64,000 bases of DNA, taken from contig JBAIAA010000673.1 of NCBI GenBank assembly GCA_037893245.1, forward strand, positions 527,782-591,781, in the 5' to 3' direction. Shown one piece after another: positions 10,094 to 22,400 of this stretch. The notes beneath the pieces were generated by a model. The model ran no database searches. It saw nothing but the letters and a program-made list of their open reading frames with translations, and was not told the DNA's origin. The position numbers and the translations under genes were made by a program. The DNA comes from Crossaster papposus (taxonomy: Eukaryota > Echinodermata > Asteroidea > Velatida > Solasteridae). Every line of letters begins with the position of its first letter. Within the stretch, counting starts at the first letter, position 1.

Positions 10094-10431
10094 ACTCAAT
10101 AAAGTGACCATCAACGACAAAAGGGCTGTAAAGTCGCCAGAGCTTATTTTGAGAAAAGGACCATTAAAATACATGTATGTAAAAAACAATGAAAAAAAAT
10201 TAGAATTTTCATATTCAGTGTTACTTGTTGTAGCTAACCATAAATACCAACTATGTCTTGTAATACATCATTTTAAAGCTTATTTCTCTAAATATCTCTA
10301 AATAACGTCAAGATGCCTACTTAACAGCCCTTTTCGTCGTGGACGGTCATATAATACCCAATGCAAATTATTAAAAGCATTTGGTGTATTTGTTCATGAT
10401 CAAATAGGAGTATTAAACATGTAGTTCCTTG

Positions 10432-13400
10432 CTATACAAACATTGACGAGCATAAGGGACAGCACTGCCGCAGAACTCTCCTCAACCAAGCAGAACCTAG
10501 AAGACAACCACACAAAATGTTTTACCTTGGTACTAAAACAAAATTCACGGCAAGTTAGTGTGTTAAAATGAAAAACAGTCCAATTCAAGGCTCATAACTT
10601 TGCTTAGGGCAATCCCAGCATTACGAACAAAAGTGTAATGTCTGGAAGGAAGGGGTCAGCCTGGTGATTCCTGTGTTCCTCGATCTCTCCTTTAGACTGA
10701 GCTTGGGTTAGATTTTTGGGCCAGGGAACATATAGGTACACACCAGAACCTATGTTCCCCTGATCCCTATGTTCCCCCGTCCCTATGTTCCCCTCTCCCA
10801 GTCCCAAACCCAAAGCCAAACCACAACGATTGGGGAACACAGGGATTAGGCAATTACTGGTAGAGGATCGAAGAACACAGGGATTGGGGAAGGCAGGGAA
10901 CGCAGGGATCGGGGAACGCAGGGATCGGGGAACACAGGGATCGGGCAACACAGGGATCGGGGAACACAGGTATGCACCCATGAAGGATTACTTAAAATCC
11001 TGCAGACAATTTTTTTGCGCTTAACACAATTGTGCACTAGAAGTTTTCTGCTCTTATCTTACCCGATCGATCTTGCGCCGGCAAGGCAATGGTGCTGCAT
11101 TGCACACACTCTCGCGTCTTGGCGGTCGTCTGGCAAAGCTGCAAGCTTAACTGACATCGAGCTGTAGGATTAACAGATAAAAGTCTTCATCAATGGAGTG
11201 CTTAAGTACCTCAATGTAACAAGGGATACATAACGCCTTGAGGGGATTATCTCACACCAATATATTTTGTTGAACTATGCGAAAAAGTTCTTTAATCAGT
11301 TCGTGCTGGAGGACGTATATACATGCAAATTTTTTCCAAGATTCAAAACGGATGACGCATAAACATGCCACGAGCAAGGCCGGAAATGTGCTTCCCGGTA
11401 CCATCGGCCTGAACCCGTCTCGGCTCGGTGATGTTAAAATAATCCCGGCTCGAACAGGTTAAGGAGTAGTTTTTCGGCGATACACAAACGTGTTTACATA
11501 ATCATAATCCTCATTTGGCATGTTTAGTACTCACAGCACTTCAGCGAAATATGTCAACATGGAAAACTTATAGAAAAGAAAACTCACTCCATCTATGTCC
11601 GTTAGGGCAGGCATCAGAAACAATACTGCTAAAAGGAATAAGTACGGGGGGAAATAACAGTTAAGGAAACACAATTTTCTTTATTTCTAAAAGTAATAGA
11701 TTACTGCAATTTTTTTTTTGAAAACAGCAAAGTTTACTAACGGTGAATTAAATATTAAAGTAACTGGGTGGTTCAACTAGACAAATAATGAATAATGAAG
11801 ACATTTTCTAAATTCAGTGGGAAATTGAAGGTGCGAGAATGTTGGCTATTACTTGACTTTGATAAACTTAAAGGGATCGTATACATTTGGTAATTGGAAA
11901 CAGTTGTTTGTTTCAATCCTATATAGTTATAGATATATACTATAAAACTAACCTGTACAAATTTCATTTCAAAATATGGTAGAGATTTTGAGATATTGCC
12001 GAAATCCTGGAGCGGTTTTGTCCACGCAGGAAGCATAATCTGCATTGGAATACACACTCGTCACTGCAGTAACGCTTCTCAAATTCAAATTTTTGAGGAT
12101 AAAAAGTGATATCATTTGCCATAACCGCAGTACTTCGAAGTGAAAAGTTTCTAAAAATGCATTATACTATCCAAAGCTGCTGTACTTCTCACCAAGTAAG
12201 TTTTTATTGCCATAAATGTTTGGAGTAATTACCAAACGTATACGATCCCTTTAATAATGAAAATTTTCCAAGACTGAGGCCAATTTTATAAAGCGTGTTA
12301 AGCACAAACATGTGCTTAGCATGAAAATTCTTCCTTGGCAAAAACAGGGGAACAAACACAATTTGTAGTTGGTGTTTATTGTTTGTGCTTAGTATTGAAG
12401 CTGGTTTTTGCTTAGCAATTAAAATCACATGGTGTTTTGGCTGATAACCTATTTTTACTGAGCAAGAGGTTGCTTTTGTGCTTACATGTTTTATGAAATT
12501 GTAGTCCATTTTTGGCAGTTTCTTTATAAAAATATATAATTAGGATTACATTGACATATTTAGTTCTAACACTTTTTAAAAAAAAAAAAAAATTGTGTAA
12601 AGGACAAATTTGCCTACGAAGAAAATATCAACGTAGAACAATTTTGTTTCCAAAAGGATATTTTCGTCGCACAGGTCACATGTCTCTCTCCTCCCCACTT
12701 CTGTCTCATGAGGATTGGATTTATAAACCCCTGTAACAAGAGTTTTGATTGGCTCATCGCTGCTTTCAATTGAGGTAGACAGCCAATCAGCCATCAGCAA
12801 CAATGCGGTGGTGTGGGAGATTGCTATGCAAAATAAAAAACAACAAAAAAAGGATAGCAATATATTTGTAACATAACAGCACAAAATGCGCGTACAGTCG
12901 CGATATGGATTACCTAGTTTATACCAGTATAAACGACATTTTTCAATGAAAATTCAATTTTGAGATTTTAACATCTTTCTATTTGAAAAAAAAACACTAT
13001 TCTGTCACATCCCAAAGTGTTGAAACTGGACCCGGTAAATGTCAAAAATAATCCCTGCATGAACTGGTTAAATAAATTTAAATAATGACAGAAAAATATT
13101 GACAGAAAAATTGTGAACCTACCGTTGTCGCCAACACTTTTGGCGGGCATATGTTGCCAAGACTGAAGGGAAGCTAAAAAGTGTGATTCTCTTAACTCTC
13201 TTTCAATCTTTTGTATGTCGGACTCCTTTCAAATAAATAAAAAAGGAAGTAGGATCAAAATAATTTTTTTTTAAAGGGATCGTATACATTTGGTAATTAC
13301 TCCAAAAATTAATGGCAATAAAAACTCACTTGGTAAGTACAGCAGCTTTGGATAGTATAATACATTTTTAGAAACTGTTCATGTCGAAGTACTGCGTTTA

Positions 13401-16400
13401 TGGAAAAAGATATCACTTTTTATCCCCCAAAATTTGAATCTGAGAAGCGTTACTGCAGTGACGTTTCTCAGATAGTGTATTTGATCCAATGCAGATTATT
13501 CTTCCTGCGTGGACATAACCGCTCCAGAATTTCGGCAAAATCGCTACCACCTTTTGAAATGAAATTTGTACAGGTTAGTTTTATGGTATATATCTATAAC
13601 TATATAGGATTGAAACAAACAGTGGGTTCAAATTACCAAAGGTATACGATCCCTTTAAAAAGGACAATAGGACTTGGGAGGACAAAATTAGGATAAAAGT
13701 TGGGCTTTTGCGGGCGTTCAGGAGTAGTTTTCGTAGACACTCACCCATATCTCCATCATGAATCCTCATTTGACATGTTCTGTACTCACAACACTTGTGC
13801 TCCATCCTGAACTAAGCTCACCTAAGCCCTTCAGTGACAGTGTGTAACACTGCCATGTGTAAATCTATTCAATGAGATTTCATTTTTCGGAGTTGTGAGA
13901 CAAAAAATAGAAAAAATTGAAATTTTGAAAAGAAAGCAGGAAACGTAGGAGTATAATGTGAGAAAACTAACGCTCGATTCAGACAGGTGTTCCACAGTCA
14001 CGCCGAACCAAATAAGTAAATTGAGTCCGACCTCTGAAACGAATAAGGGCGACAAGGCGCGCTAGGCGGCGAACGATCGACTGCTGGAGTTGTTAGAGCG
14101 ACTCAGGAGCGACTTGATTTCAATTTGGTTCGGCGCGACTGTGGAACGCATGTCTGAACCGAGCGTAAACAAAAGTAGAAGTACTCGACAGCCTGGTGAA
14201 CCCTTCCTCTATGAGAGCTGCTCACTGGAAGGCAGTGGCACATGCCAATGCACTCCAGCTGCAGTGCATTGTAGGATTCTTTGCATGTGCAGTGAGGGGC
14301 ACTTCTGTAGTTAATAAATGGGCATATGGCTTTGCTTATCAGTGTAATATGCACTATGGACATAGCATGGTTCAGTTGACCTGCAGATTCATATGGCATT
14401 CTTTGGAGTGCTTTTGGAGAGACATGTAAAAACGTAGTTTTTTGTTTGTTTGTTTGTTTGTTTGTTTGGTTTTTTGTGTGTTTTTTTTGGGGGGGGACTA
14501 TTGAAGAGTGTTGGAATGTAAACAAGAGCAAGAGTTAACATGTTGACTGCCGGGCATAATTTCACAGGGCACCCCCATTTGCCAAACATTGTACGCATGC
14601 GCATACTTAAAAGGTACATTAAAAAACACCACAAAACAAAAAATGAACATAAACATGTATGTCCTCACCACTGCCAGCAGCGTATTTGTTCCGTTTTTGG
14701 TGATGCCAGTGTATTCAATTTACAATACAAACACCTTTCATTTTCTACGAGTATACTCGTAGTGGCAGAATCCGGTACACCTGTTTAATACTACGACTAT
14801 ACTCGTAGTCGGCAGTCAACATGTTAAGCTCATTTTGTGGTAACAGGTCATGTATAACTAAGTCCCTGCCCGTCATCGTACCATTTGCACTATCTGTTCC
14901 TTTGTCCCATTCTCCCCGTCTGTGTCCTTGCCGGCCCCTCCCCCAGCAGCCTTGCTCGTCTTCATTAACAACAGGAACCTTCTTAGCCTCAGGGTGTGGG
15001 TGTGGGCCCCACCCTGGCTCCGCCCGGCCTCCACGGCCAACTCCCCTTCCGCGACGGACTCTAACTCGCGCGGGAGACGATCGCCGGTGTTTAGGAAGTT
15101 CTGGCGGAGGAATTCGAGCATGTCGGTCTTTTTGCTCAGGTCTTCTGGAAAGAGCAAATATTTCGAAAGAATACACTAATACTGAGCTCATTCAAATCGG
15201 AAGTATACTAAATCCATGCAAATTAAAAACATTAAAAGTTCACAAACTAGTATAGAATGTTTCATCTGTCCCTCTTAAATTTTTTTTTTGGGTTTCACTT
15301 TATTTATCGAAATGAACCTTATCGTTTAATTAACCAGTCTGCGCCAGGATTATTTTAACATCACCGAGCCGACGCGCGGGATTATTTTTAACAAAACTCA
15401 ATCCGAAGCGGGTTCAGGCAGGTCATAGTACCGGGAAGCACACCCACGCATTTCCGGCCTTGCTCGCTGCTGACAGACATTTACGGCCTTGCTCGTGGCA
15501 TGTTTATACGTCATCCGTTTTGAATCTGGGGAAAACTTTGCGTTTAAATACGTCATCCGGCGCGAACTGATGGTTAAACCTAAAACTTTAGAAATTAAAA
15601 GACAAAAATTAACATTTTGACAAAAAATGTTGAGCAAGCTATTACACGTAAATACATAGACTTATATCAACTTTTCCTCGAGCGCGTCACCTCAAACCTA
15701 TTTAACTGTGGAATTTATTGCAGTTCGCTTACTGTGGTAGTCCATTAACTCGGCCGCAACAGTTTCCATTTTGCCCAGCGTGCAGAAATTGAGTAACCGT
15801 GGGGGAACCTTCTTCGAAACTCGATGCCTAAAAATTGGAAAGATAAAACAATTATGGACCAGTTCATTGCAAATCACTTGTATTATTTATTATTATTTTT
15901 TGTTATGAAGCGTACTATATGCACCAGAATTATTCATATCTTTACAAAAAGTAAACTTGTCAACAGAATTTTGTTTGATTACTTTTTGGATGGCTGCAGA
16001 TGTTATATTGCACCTTTAACCCCAAACTACCCCAAGCCTATCAAACTCCAACTGCAGGTTTTGCTAGGTTTTGGCAGGTTTGGTACCAAACATTAGCAAC
16101 TTGTAGTTGGACTTTGTTTGACTCGGTGCCAAAGGCCCAGGGAGACCCTGTTAACAGGGTTGTAGTCGAGTCCCTGCAAGTCCGTTCACAAGTCCTTTTG
16201 TGAAGCCAGTCACAAGTCCTTTCATAAAGGCAGTCACAAGTAACTGGATGAACAATGACAAAGGAATGCCTTTGTCAAAGCTGATTTGAATAGCTTGTGA
16301 TTTAAATTGGAACTGGAGGACTTGTGATGGACTTGCAGGGACTTGCACAAATGTTGGAGTTTGGGGGAATGCACAGGCATTTATTCGTGGGTGAGCTCAC

Positions 16401-19400
16401 TGCTGGACACAGCACAATTCCTAGTTAACTGTAAGTGTGATATGTACACCCTGTGTGTCCCCACTCAAACAGTCCAACACACCCAACCAATGGCCAGACA
16501 TCATGATCACAGCCCTGATCCTGAACACAGAACAATGCATAGACCCATCTGTACCAAGTCAATCAAAACTTCAACAAGTTGGAGTTTGGCAGGTTTAGTA
16601 CTGCTAGGTCCAGTACCAATAATTACTGAACCTGTGTGCAGTTGTTGAAGATTGTTAGGTTTGGTTTGCTTTCTAGTGCGAGAGCCTAGGGGGTTAGGGT
16701 TAACTACTGAACCTGTGTGCAGTTGTTGAAGTTTGTTAGGTTTGGTATGATTTCTAGTGCGAGAGCCTATAGGTTAGGGTTAAGGGTTTAACTTACGTGA
16801 TTGGTTTAGCCACGAAGACACCGTGTGGGGATATAGCAAGTCCAAAATTCTTGCAATTTGCATTGAAGGGCTCCACGACATCCATCTTCATAACTCCATC
16901 TATACATTAAATTAAAAAAAAAAATTATGAGTATTTACATGTTTAAGCCAAAGAGTGTGCACTGTGTTGGGAGAACTTTTTAGGCCAGTTAATTTTTAGG
17001 TTTTCATCATATTGAAAAAAATAATAGTCTTTCAGGAGAATTTATATATTTTTTTTCAATTTAAGTCCTTTACATCATTGGAGAGAAAATTGGTTGTTCT
17101 CACAGACTAGAGGTCAATATGGGAAGTCACTATAAACTAACCAGTGTAGCGGTTCTTGTTGTATTTTTCAAGAAACTTATGTAGCCTAACCCGGTTTTCC
17201 CTTCAGCCTTGTTCAATGATTAAAATAATCCATAAGAACATTGTTGAAGAAAAAACAAACGTTAATAAGTCGGATTCGAACCGCAGACCTTTCGATCTAT
17301 AGCTCTTCTCTTTACCAACTATGCTATTGGCGAGTTGGTTGAGGAAGCCGTTCTTTATAATTCTTTATAGTTCTTTAACGTATATGAGTTGTCATTGCTC
17401 TTTCTCATGAATATACATTCACGCACCACCTAGCTCCTGAAAAAAAATAACGCGAACCGCTACACCGGTTAGTATTAAGTGTCTTCCGTCAATATGACCT
17501 TATGTGAGCTATGACCTTATGTGAGCTATTACCTTAATATGAGCTATGACCTTAATATGAGCTATGACCTTAATATGAGCTATGACCTTAATATGAGCTA
17601 TGACCTTAATATGAGCTATGACCTTAATATGAGCTATGACCTTAATATGAGCTATGACCTTAATATGAGCTATGACCTTAATATGAGCTATGACCTTAAT
17701 ATGAGCTATGACCTTAATATGAGCTATGACCTCACCTGACTTTGTCCAATCAACGATGGTCCGATGAGTTTCGCCGAATGAACTGGTCGTCAGAACCATG
17801 CACCCAGAAACACACGAACCTGCAATGAAATATGGCAAACAACTAAACATGAATGCAGCAATATTAGGCTTAAACTCCAAACTAAATCACTGGAGCTGCT
17901 TAAAGGTAGTATACACCATTGGTAATTGCTTTAATTAGCATGAATGGGTGGATTTTGGGGGTTGTATTTTATAGTAAATATCGTTTACCTGACCTGTTCA
18001 AAGTTTTACAATCATGGATGCCGAGGAAAGCAAGAAAAACGGCATTCATTTTACCCAGGGTTAGGCAGTGACTCTTATGGTTTTTTTGGGTTTTTTTCGC
18101 AATCGCCGTCCGGCAGTCGTGAATTTTTTTAAGCTGAGAACCTAAAGAATTTTTAAAAAGCTAAATCGGTAGTGCTGGTGAGTGCCGGTCCCAACGTTCC
18201 ATGCCAGTACCTCATCGTGAACATAACGTTCCTTGTAGAATCTCCAAGACTTTCTGGAACTGTCCTTACTGGCTTTATTCAGCCATTCCGGTAAGGTCTC
18301 GGGTACAAACTCCGGAATATTCTTTAGAGATTTCGAGAAAGAAAAGCCTCGATCGAAGAAACAAATGCAACAATCATCATGTAAGGCCATGTCCGAAACG
18401 AGTGTCTAGAGCTACGGTCTACATCTACGTCTACGTAGGCGCTAAGGCAAATGGAATTCGGACAGGGCTACGGTAGAGCCTACGGCTAGTTATTGCGCTC
18501 CCAAGCGATGCTTGAATTAGTGTTTGCAAAATTACGATGTAAGAATTTACAACAATTATCGTCTGCTAGATGTTACGCAATGTTTGTTTACAGCCAGTCG
18601 GAATACCTGATGATATTGACGTATTTGTCGATCTGTTAGTTTCAACTCAATGCACTATCATTGAAAAATAAACGAAATTTTGCTCCAAAATTAACGTTAG
18701 TGCTACCGCCATTTTGTTTTGCCTGAGCTAGACAACTTCTTTTATGGCTAGATTGTTGTGATGTTGTAGCCGTAGCTGTAGCTCTAGACAGCATTTCGGA
18801 CAGCGCTACAAAATGGCCGCCGTAGACAATAGACCTAGCCGTAGCTCTAGACACCCGTTTCGGACACAGCCTTAGAGGGTGCAATCGGTCTATTGATCGC
18901 TTACTTGGCGGCCGCCACTTAACTTGTCCCAACGGCCACTTACCATCTGGTGGTACGGGATTCTTGCCAGAGTTGTGGGCTGAACGGACCACCGTCATGC
19001 TGCAAAGGTCCACAAGGAACACCATGAGAAACAGACCTTTAGTCACGACAAGCGTGGCAACGCTCGACAATTCCTGAACGGGAAAACAAATATTTGTTCT
19101 GAAAAAACTCATAACACGCGAAATGCTCATGCTCTTACATGAAACAATCGGATATCTGTCGCTTACAAAAGCTTCAAAACAATGCTGCACGCATCACACT
19201 CACACAACCTAAACATTGTTATGCATCACCACTTCTTTGACAATTACACTAGCTACCTGTTCGAAAACGCATCATCTTCAAAACGGCTGTGAATATGTAC
19301 AAGGCACCATCAGGCACGCATCCACAATACATAATATATTCACTTGACCTCAGTATGCCCAACCGACGTGGTCTCCGCTCGGAGCATAACTTAAACGCAC

Positions 19401-22400
19401 ATTCAAACATGCAGGTGATAAGGCTTTCTCTGTGGCTGGACCCAGATGCTGGAACTCAATACCTCTCAACATTCGTCATTGTAACTCTGTTCACCAGTTT
19501 AAACGTAAACTCAAATCATATCTGTTTTCATCCTAGGTTTGCTCTCATCCTTCATTTTGCAATTTCATCATTTTTTGTTTACGTGGAGTTGTTCTCAAAC
19601 GCATTGAAACCTTTGGAAAAATGCGCTTTATAAATGCCATTATTATTATTATTATTATTATTATTACGACAGAGGATCGAAACACAACAGAAAACAAAGG
19701 TCTCCTTAGAATCCTCGAAAGGCATATTTTTTTTCTTCAAATTTGTCCTTGATCGTTCGGGTAAGCATTAGATTATTAGGGTTAGGTTACAGTACAAAAA
19801 CATTACCATGCTTCATTAGCATTCATGCATGGACAGTCCAAGTGAAAATGAGACAATACATAAAATTCGTTGCCATCATGTAATAATTGTTGGTGTATAG
19901 ATGATGTGCCTCTGTTTACATCTGTATTCAAATGTGCCCGTCAATATGCGCACGAATCATGTTTTACATAAATTTGGTTAAGAGATGACATCAGAGGTCA
20001 CATAATTCAAAGGCGATCTGACCTGCGACGTCAGTCTTTAAGCAAATTTTATGTAAAACATGATGGGTGCGCATCACTGCCGGGCACATTTGAATACAGA
20101 TGTAAACACGTGACGTCAGAGGGCACATCGTCTATATTGTTGTATTTTTGTCACCTTTTTAATTTAATTCTGTAGTTTGTATTCAATTTAAATGTTTTAG
20201 GGCTTATGTTTTATTGACAGGAAATTTAACCAAATCTTGTTTTACTGTTTTAAAGGTAAGAAACACCATTGGTAATTGCTTGAATTATCATGAATGGGTG
20301 GATTTGAGAGGTTGTATTTTATAGTAAATATCGTTTAACTGACCTGTCCGAAGTTTGACAATCATGGATGCCAAGAAAATCACAAAAAACAGCGTTTGTT
20401 TTCAACTGGCGTCGGGCAGTTATTCTTAGGTTATTATTGGGGTTTTTTTCGCGATCGTCGTCCGGTTTTATAAAATTATATTTTCTTGAATAATTACAGG
20501 ATATCTAGCGCAATCATTTTGCTGGATGCCTACAATCATTATTTACTTTCAAATAAGTAAGATATTTCTTAATTATTCGGTAGGAAATATTTTCGATATC
20601 TGCAAATGGTGTATCTAAATATAAATTCTTATAGCTTTTATGGATACATGTACTATGTAATTTTGACTGATTATACATAGGAGATCATATCTACTCGTGT
20701 AATTTCTTCTTTACATGACGAATAAAATGGATCTTGAATCTTGGAGACGATAGTTACCTCTTTGTGGGCGGCCTGGGTCCACGCCAACTGACAAACTGAA
20801 ATCAGGTCCCTTTCAGCCCAGACGTCCAGACGTTTGGCAAACGTCGGTAACGTTGTTTGATCGTCGTCCCGAATGCTCCATATTGATACACGGCCCTGCG
20901 TATCACCAACTGCGAGCCACGCTGCGACCAGATATAACGACAATTAGAAATGTAGATTGGACAATGCAACTGGCTTTTCCACAAAGTTGTTTGATAGTTG
21001 TGACCCGCTCTGCAAAAATGAGTCTGATGTCGCATAATACATTTTCACGTAAAGGGCTGTTTATTGTCTAAGAATTTTCTTTCAACAAATCATTGTTTAG
21101 TTTTAAGGAATTTTGAATTCTACAACACCTATTGTTGGAAAAGGTTGTTTTGATCCCTAAAGTAGATTTAATCAAGGTTTTTGTCATCCTCTAACCATAG
21201 CATCTAATGAAGCACTAAAAATATAAATTTTCATTTCTGTTCAAAGACATTTTTTTAATAACTGAGAAAAAAAGCAAATTTTAAACAATCTTAAAAGACC
21301 AATGCATACACTACAGAGTCGTGCCATATATCAAATGAAAGCTTATTTCCTGCTCTTTCTGACCAACTGTAAAATTGAAAAACAAAATTGGGGTCACAAT
21401 TTTTAAAGATAGACCAAACAAGGTATTTCACACCAAAATACTCAAAAACACTTTAACCCTTCCTCTAGGAGAGCTGTTTACTGCATGTTAGTGGTACATG
21501 CCAATGCACTTCAGATTTACTGCAATAGAGGATTGAACACAGACATTGTTTTTGGATGAATATTGAAGTGTGTTAACCCTAACCCTCCAGGGTATTTTGG
21601 CTAGAAACCTTGCCAGACGCATCAGATTGCATACTTTGTCACATTGACTTGTGTGCAGAGTGCAGCAAGGTCAAGCAGTCACCACAGATGCACTGTCCTG
21701 GGTCTGGCAGGGTTAGGGTTAATTAAGGAAACAATAATTAACCCATGGAACACTACTTTTCAAGAGGAAGTAACTTGTGATAATGTGCCTTGCCCAAGGA
21801 CACAAGCACTACAACCCCACTGGCCGGAACTTCTCTTGATTACTATGGGTGCATTCGAGTAGCTCAGATCACCTTGACTCAACTCAGTTAAAGACGGTCG
21901 GTTTATTAGCCACGAGAGTTATGCCAAACGAACGCTCAAACGCATGCCATTACAATCTTCACGGGATGTTCGTAGCCGCGGCCGTAGCCATTGACAAAAC
22001 GCCCTTTTCGGTCTGAGGCTTACCATCAAATTTACTGTATTTCCATTAAACACAAACAAGTAATAAACAACTTCAGACTAGAATAACAGTTAAATAAAGT
22101 CGCAAAAGACTGTAGCCTCCAAATACCATTTTGGATCGAATTTGAATGCCAAACTGGATTTTCCTTTAATGATTAAACCTTTACCTTTTGTGGATTGGCC
22201 GGTAGTCTGCAGAGGTGGTTCCCTGTACCATGCAAGAGACACTGGCCACTGGTACCCACTATCAAATACACTGTAGATACTGAGGTCATCCCTGAACCCA
22301 AGCCAAAAATACAGCATTAAATTACACATTTAACTTATGTTGCTCAACCATTTTCTAGCCTTACAAATGGTTCCTGTTAATATTATATCGATAAATCGGT

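Larger units (their letters stand above)
8863..10431. other. Convergent intergenic region XRCC2/GTF3C4
   Basis: Holds the 3' UTRs of both genes, the phrase-repeat element at 9451-9831 and a truncated family A MITE at 9952-10093. No further gene recognised. Confidence 0.6.
11642..12661 (-). other. U12-type AT-AC intron of GTF3C4
   Basis: The 5' splice site reads A|ATATCCTTTT, an exact U12 AT-AC donor. The branch site is TTCCTTAAC (11660-11668), exact to consensus, with the branch adenosine 19 nt before the intron end. The 3' end is CCCCCGTAC|TT. Removing it joins CDLCDE to IIPFSSIVSDAC in frame, giving the same 14-residue Cys-to-Cys spacing as the human zinc finger. No GT-AG reading of this region gives that. 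The intron holds a family B MITE and a family D element. Confidence 0.85.

Noticed and set aside
12568-12661. Continuation of the GTF3C4 zinc-finger exon as LLETKLFYVDIFF
   Set aside because: No suitable GT donor follows and the Cys spacing is lost. The ATATCC donor restores both.
14745-15255. Plus-strand and alternative-frame open frames over the GC-rich 14.8-15.2 kb segment
   Set aside because: Shadows of GTF3C4 exon 14882-15144, whose correct frame and phase match the orthologue.
17509-17880. Minus-strand frame with repeated KVIAHI
   Set aside because: Only the first part (CMVLTTSSFGETHRTIVDW) is a GTF3C4 exon; the rest is the 18-bp minisatellite past the splice donor.
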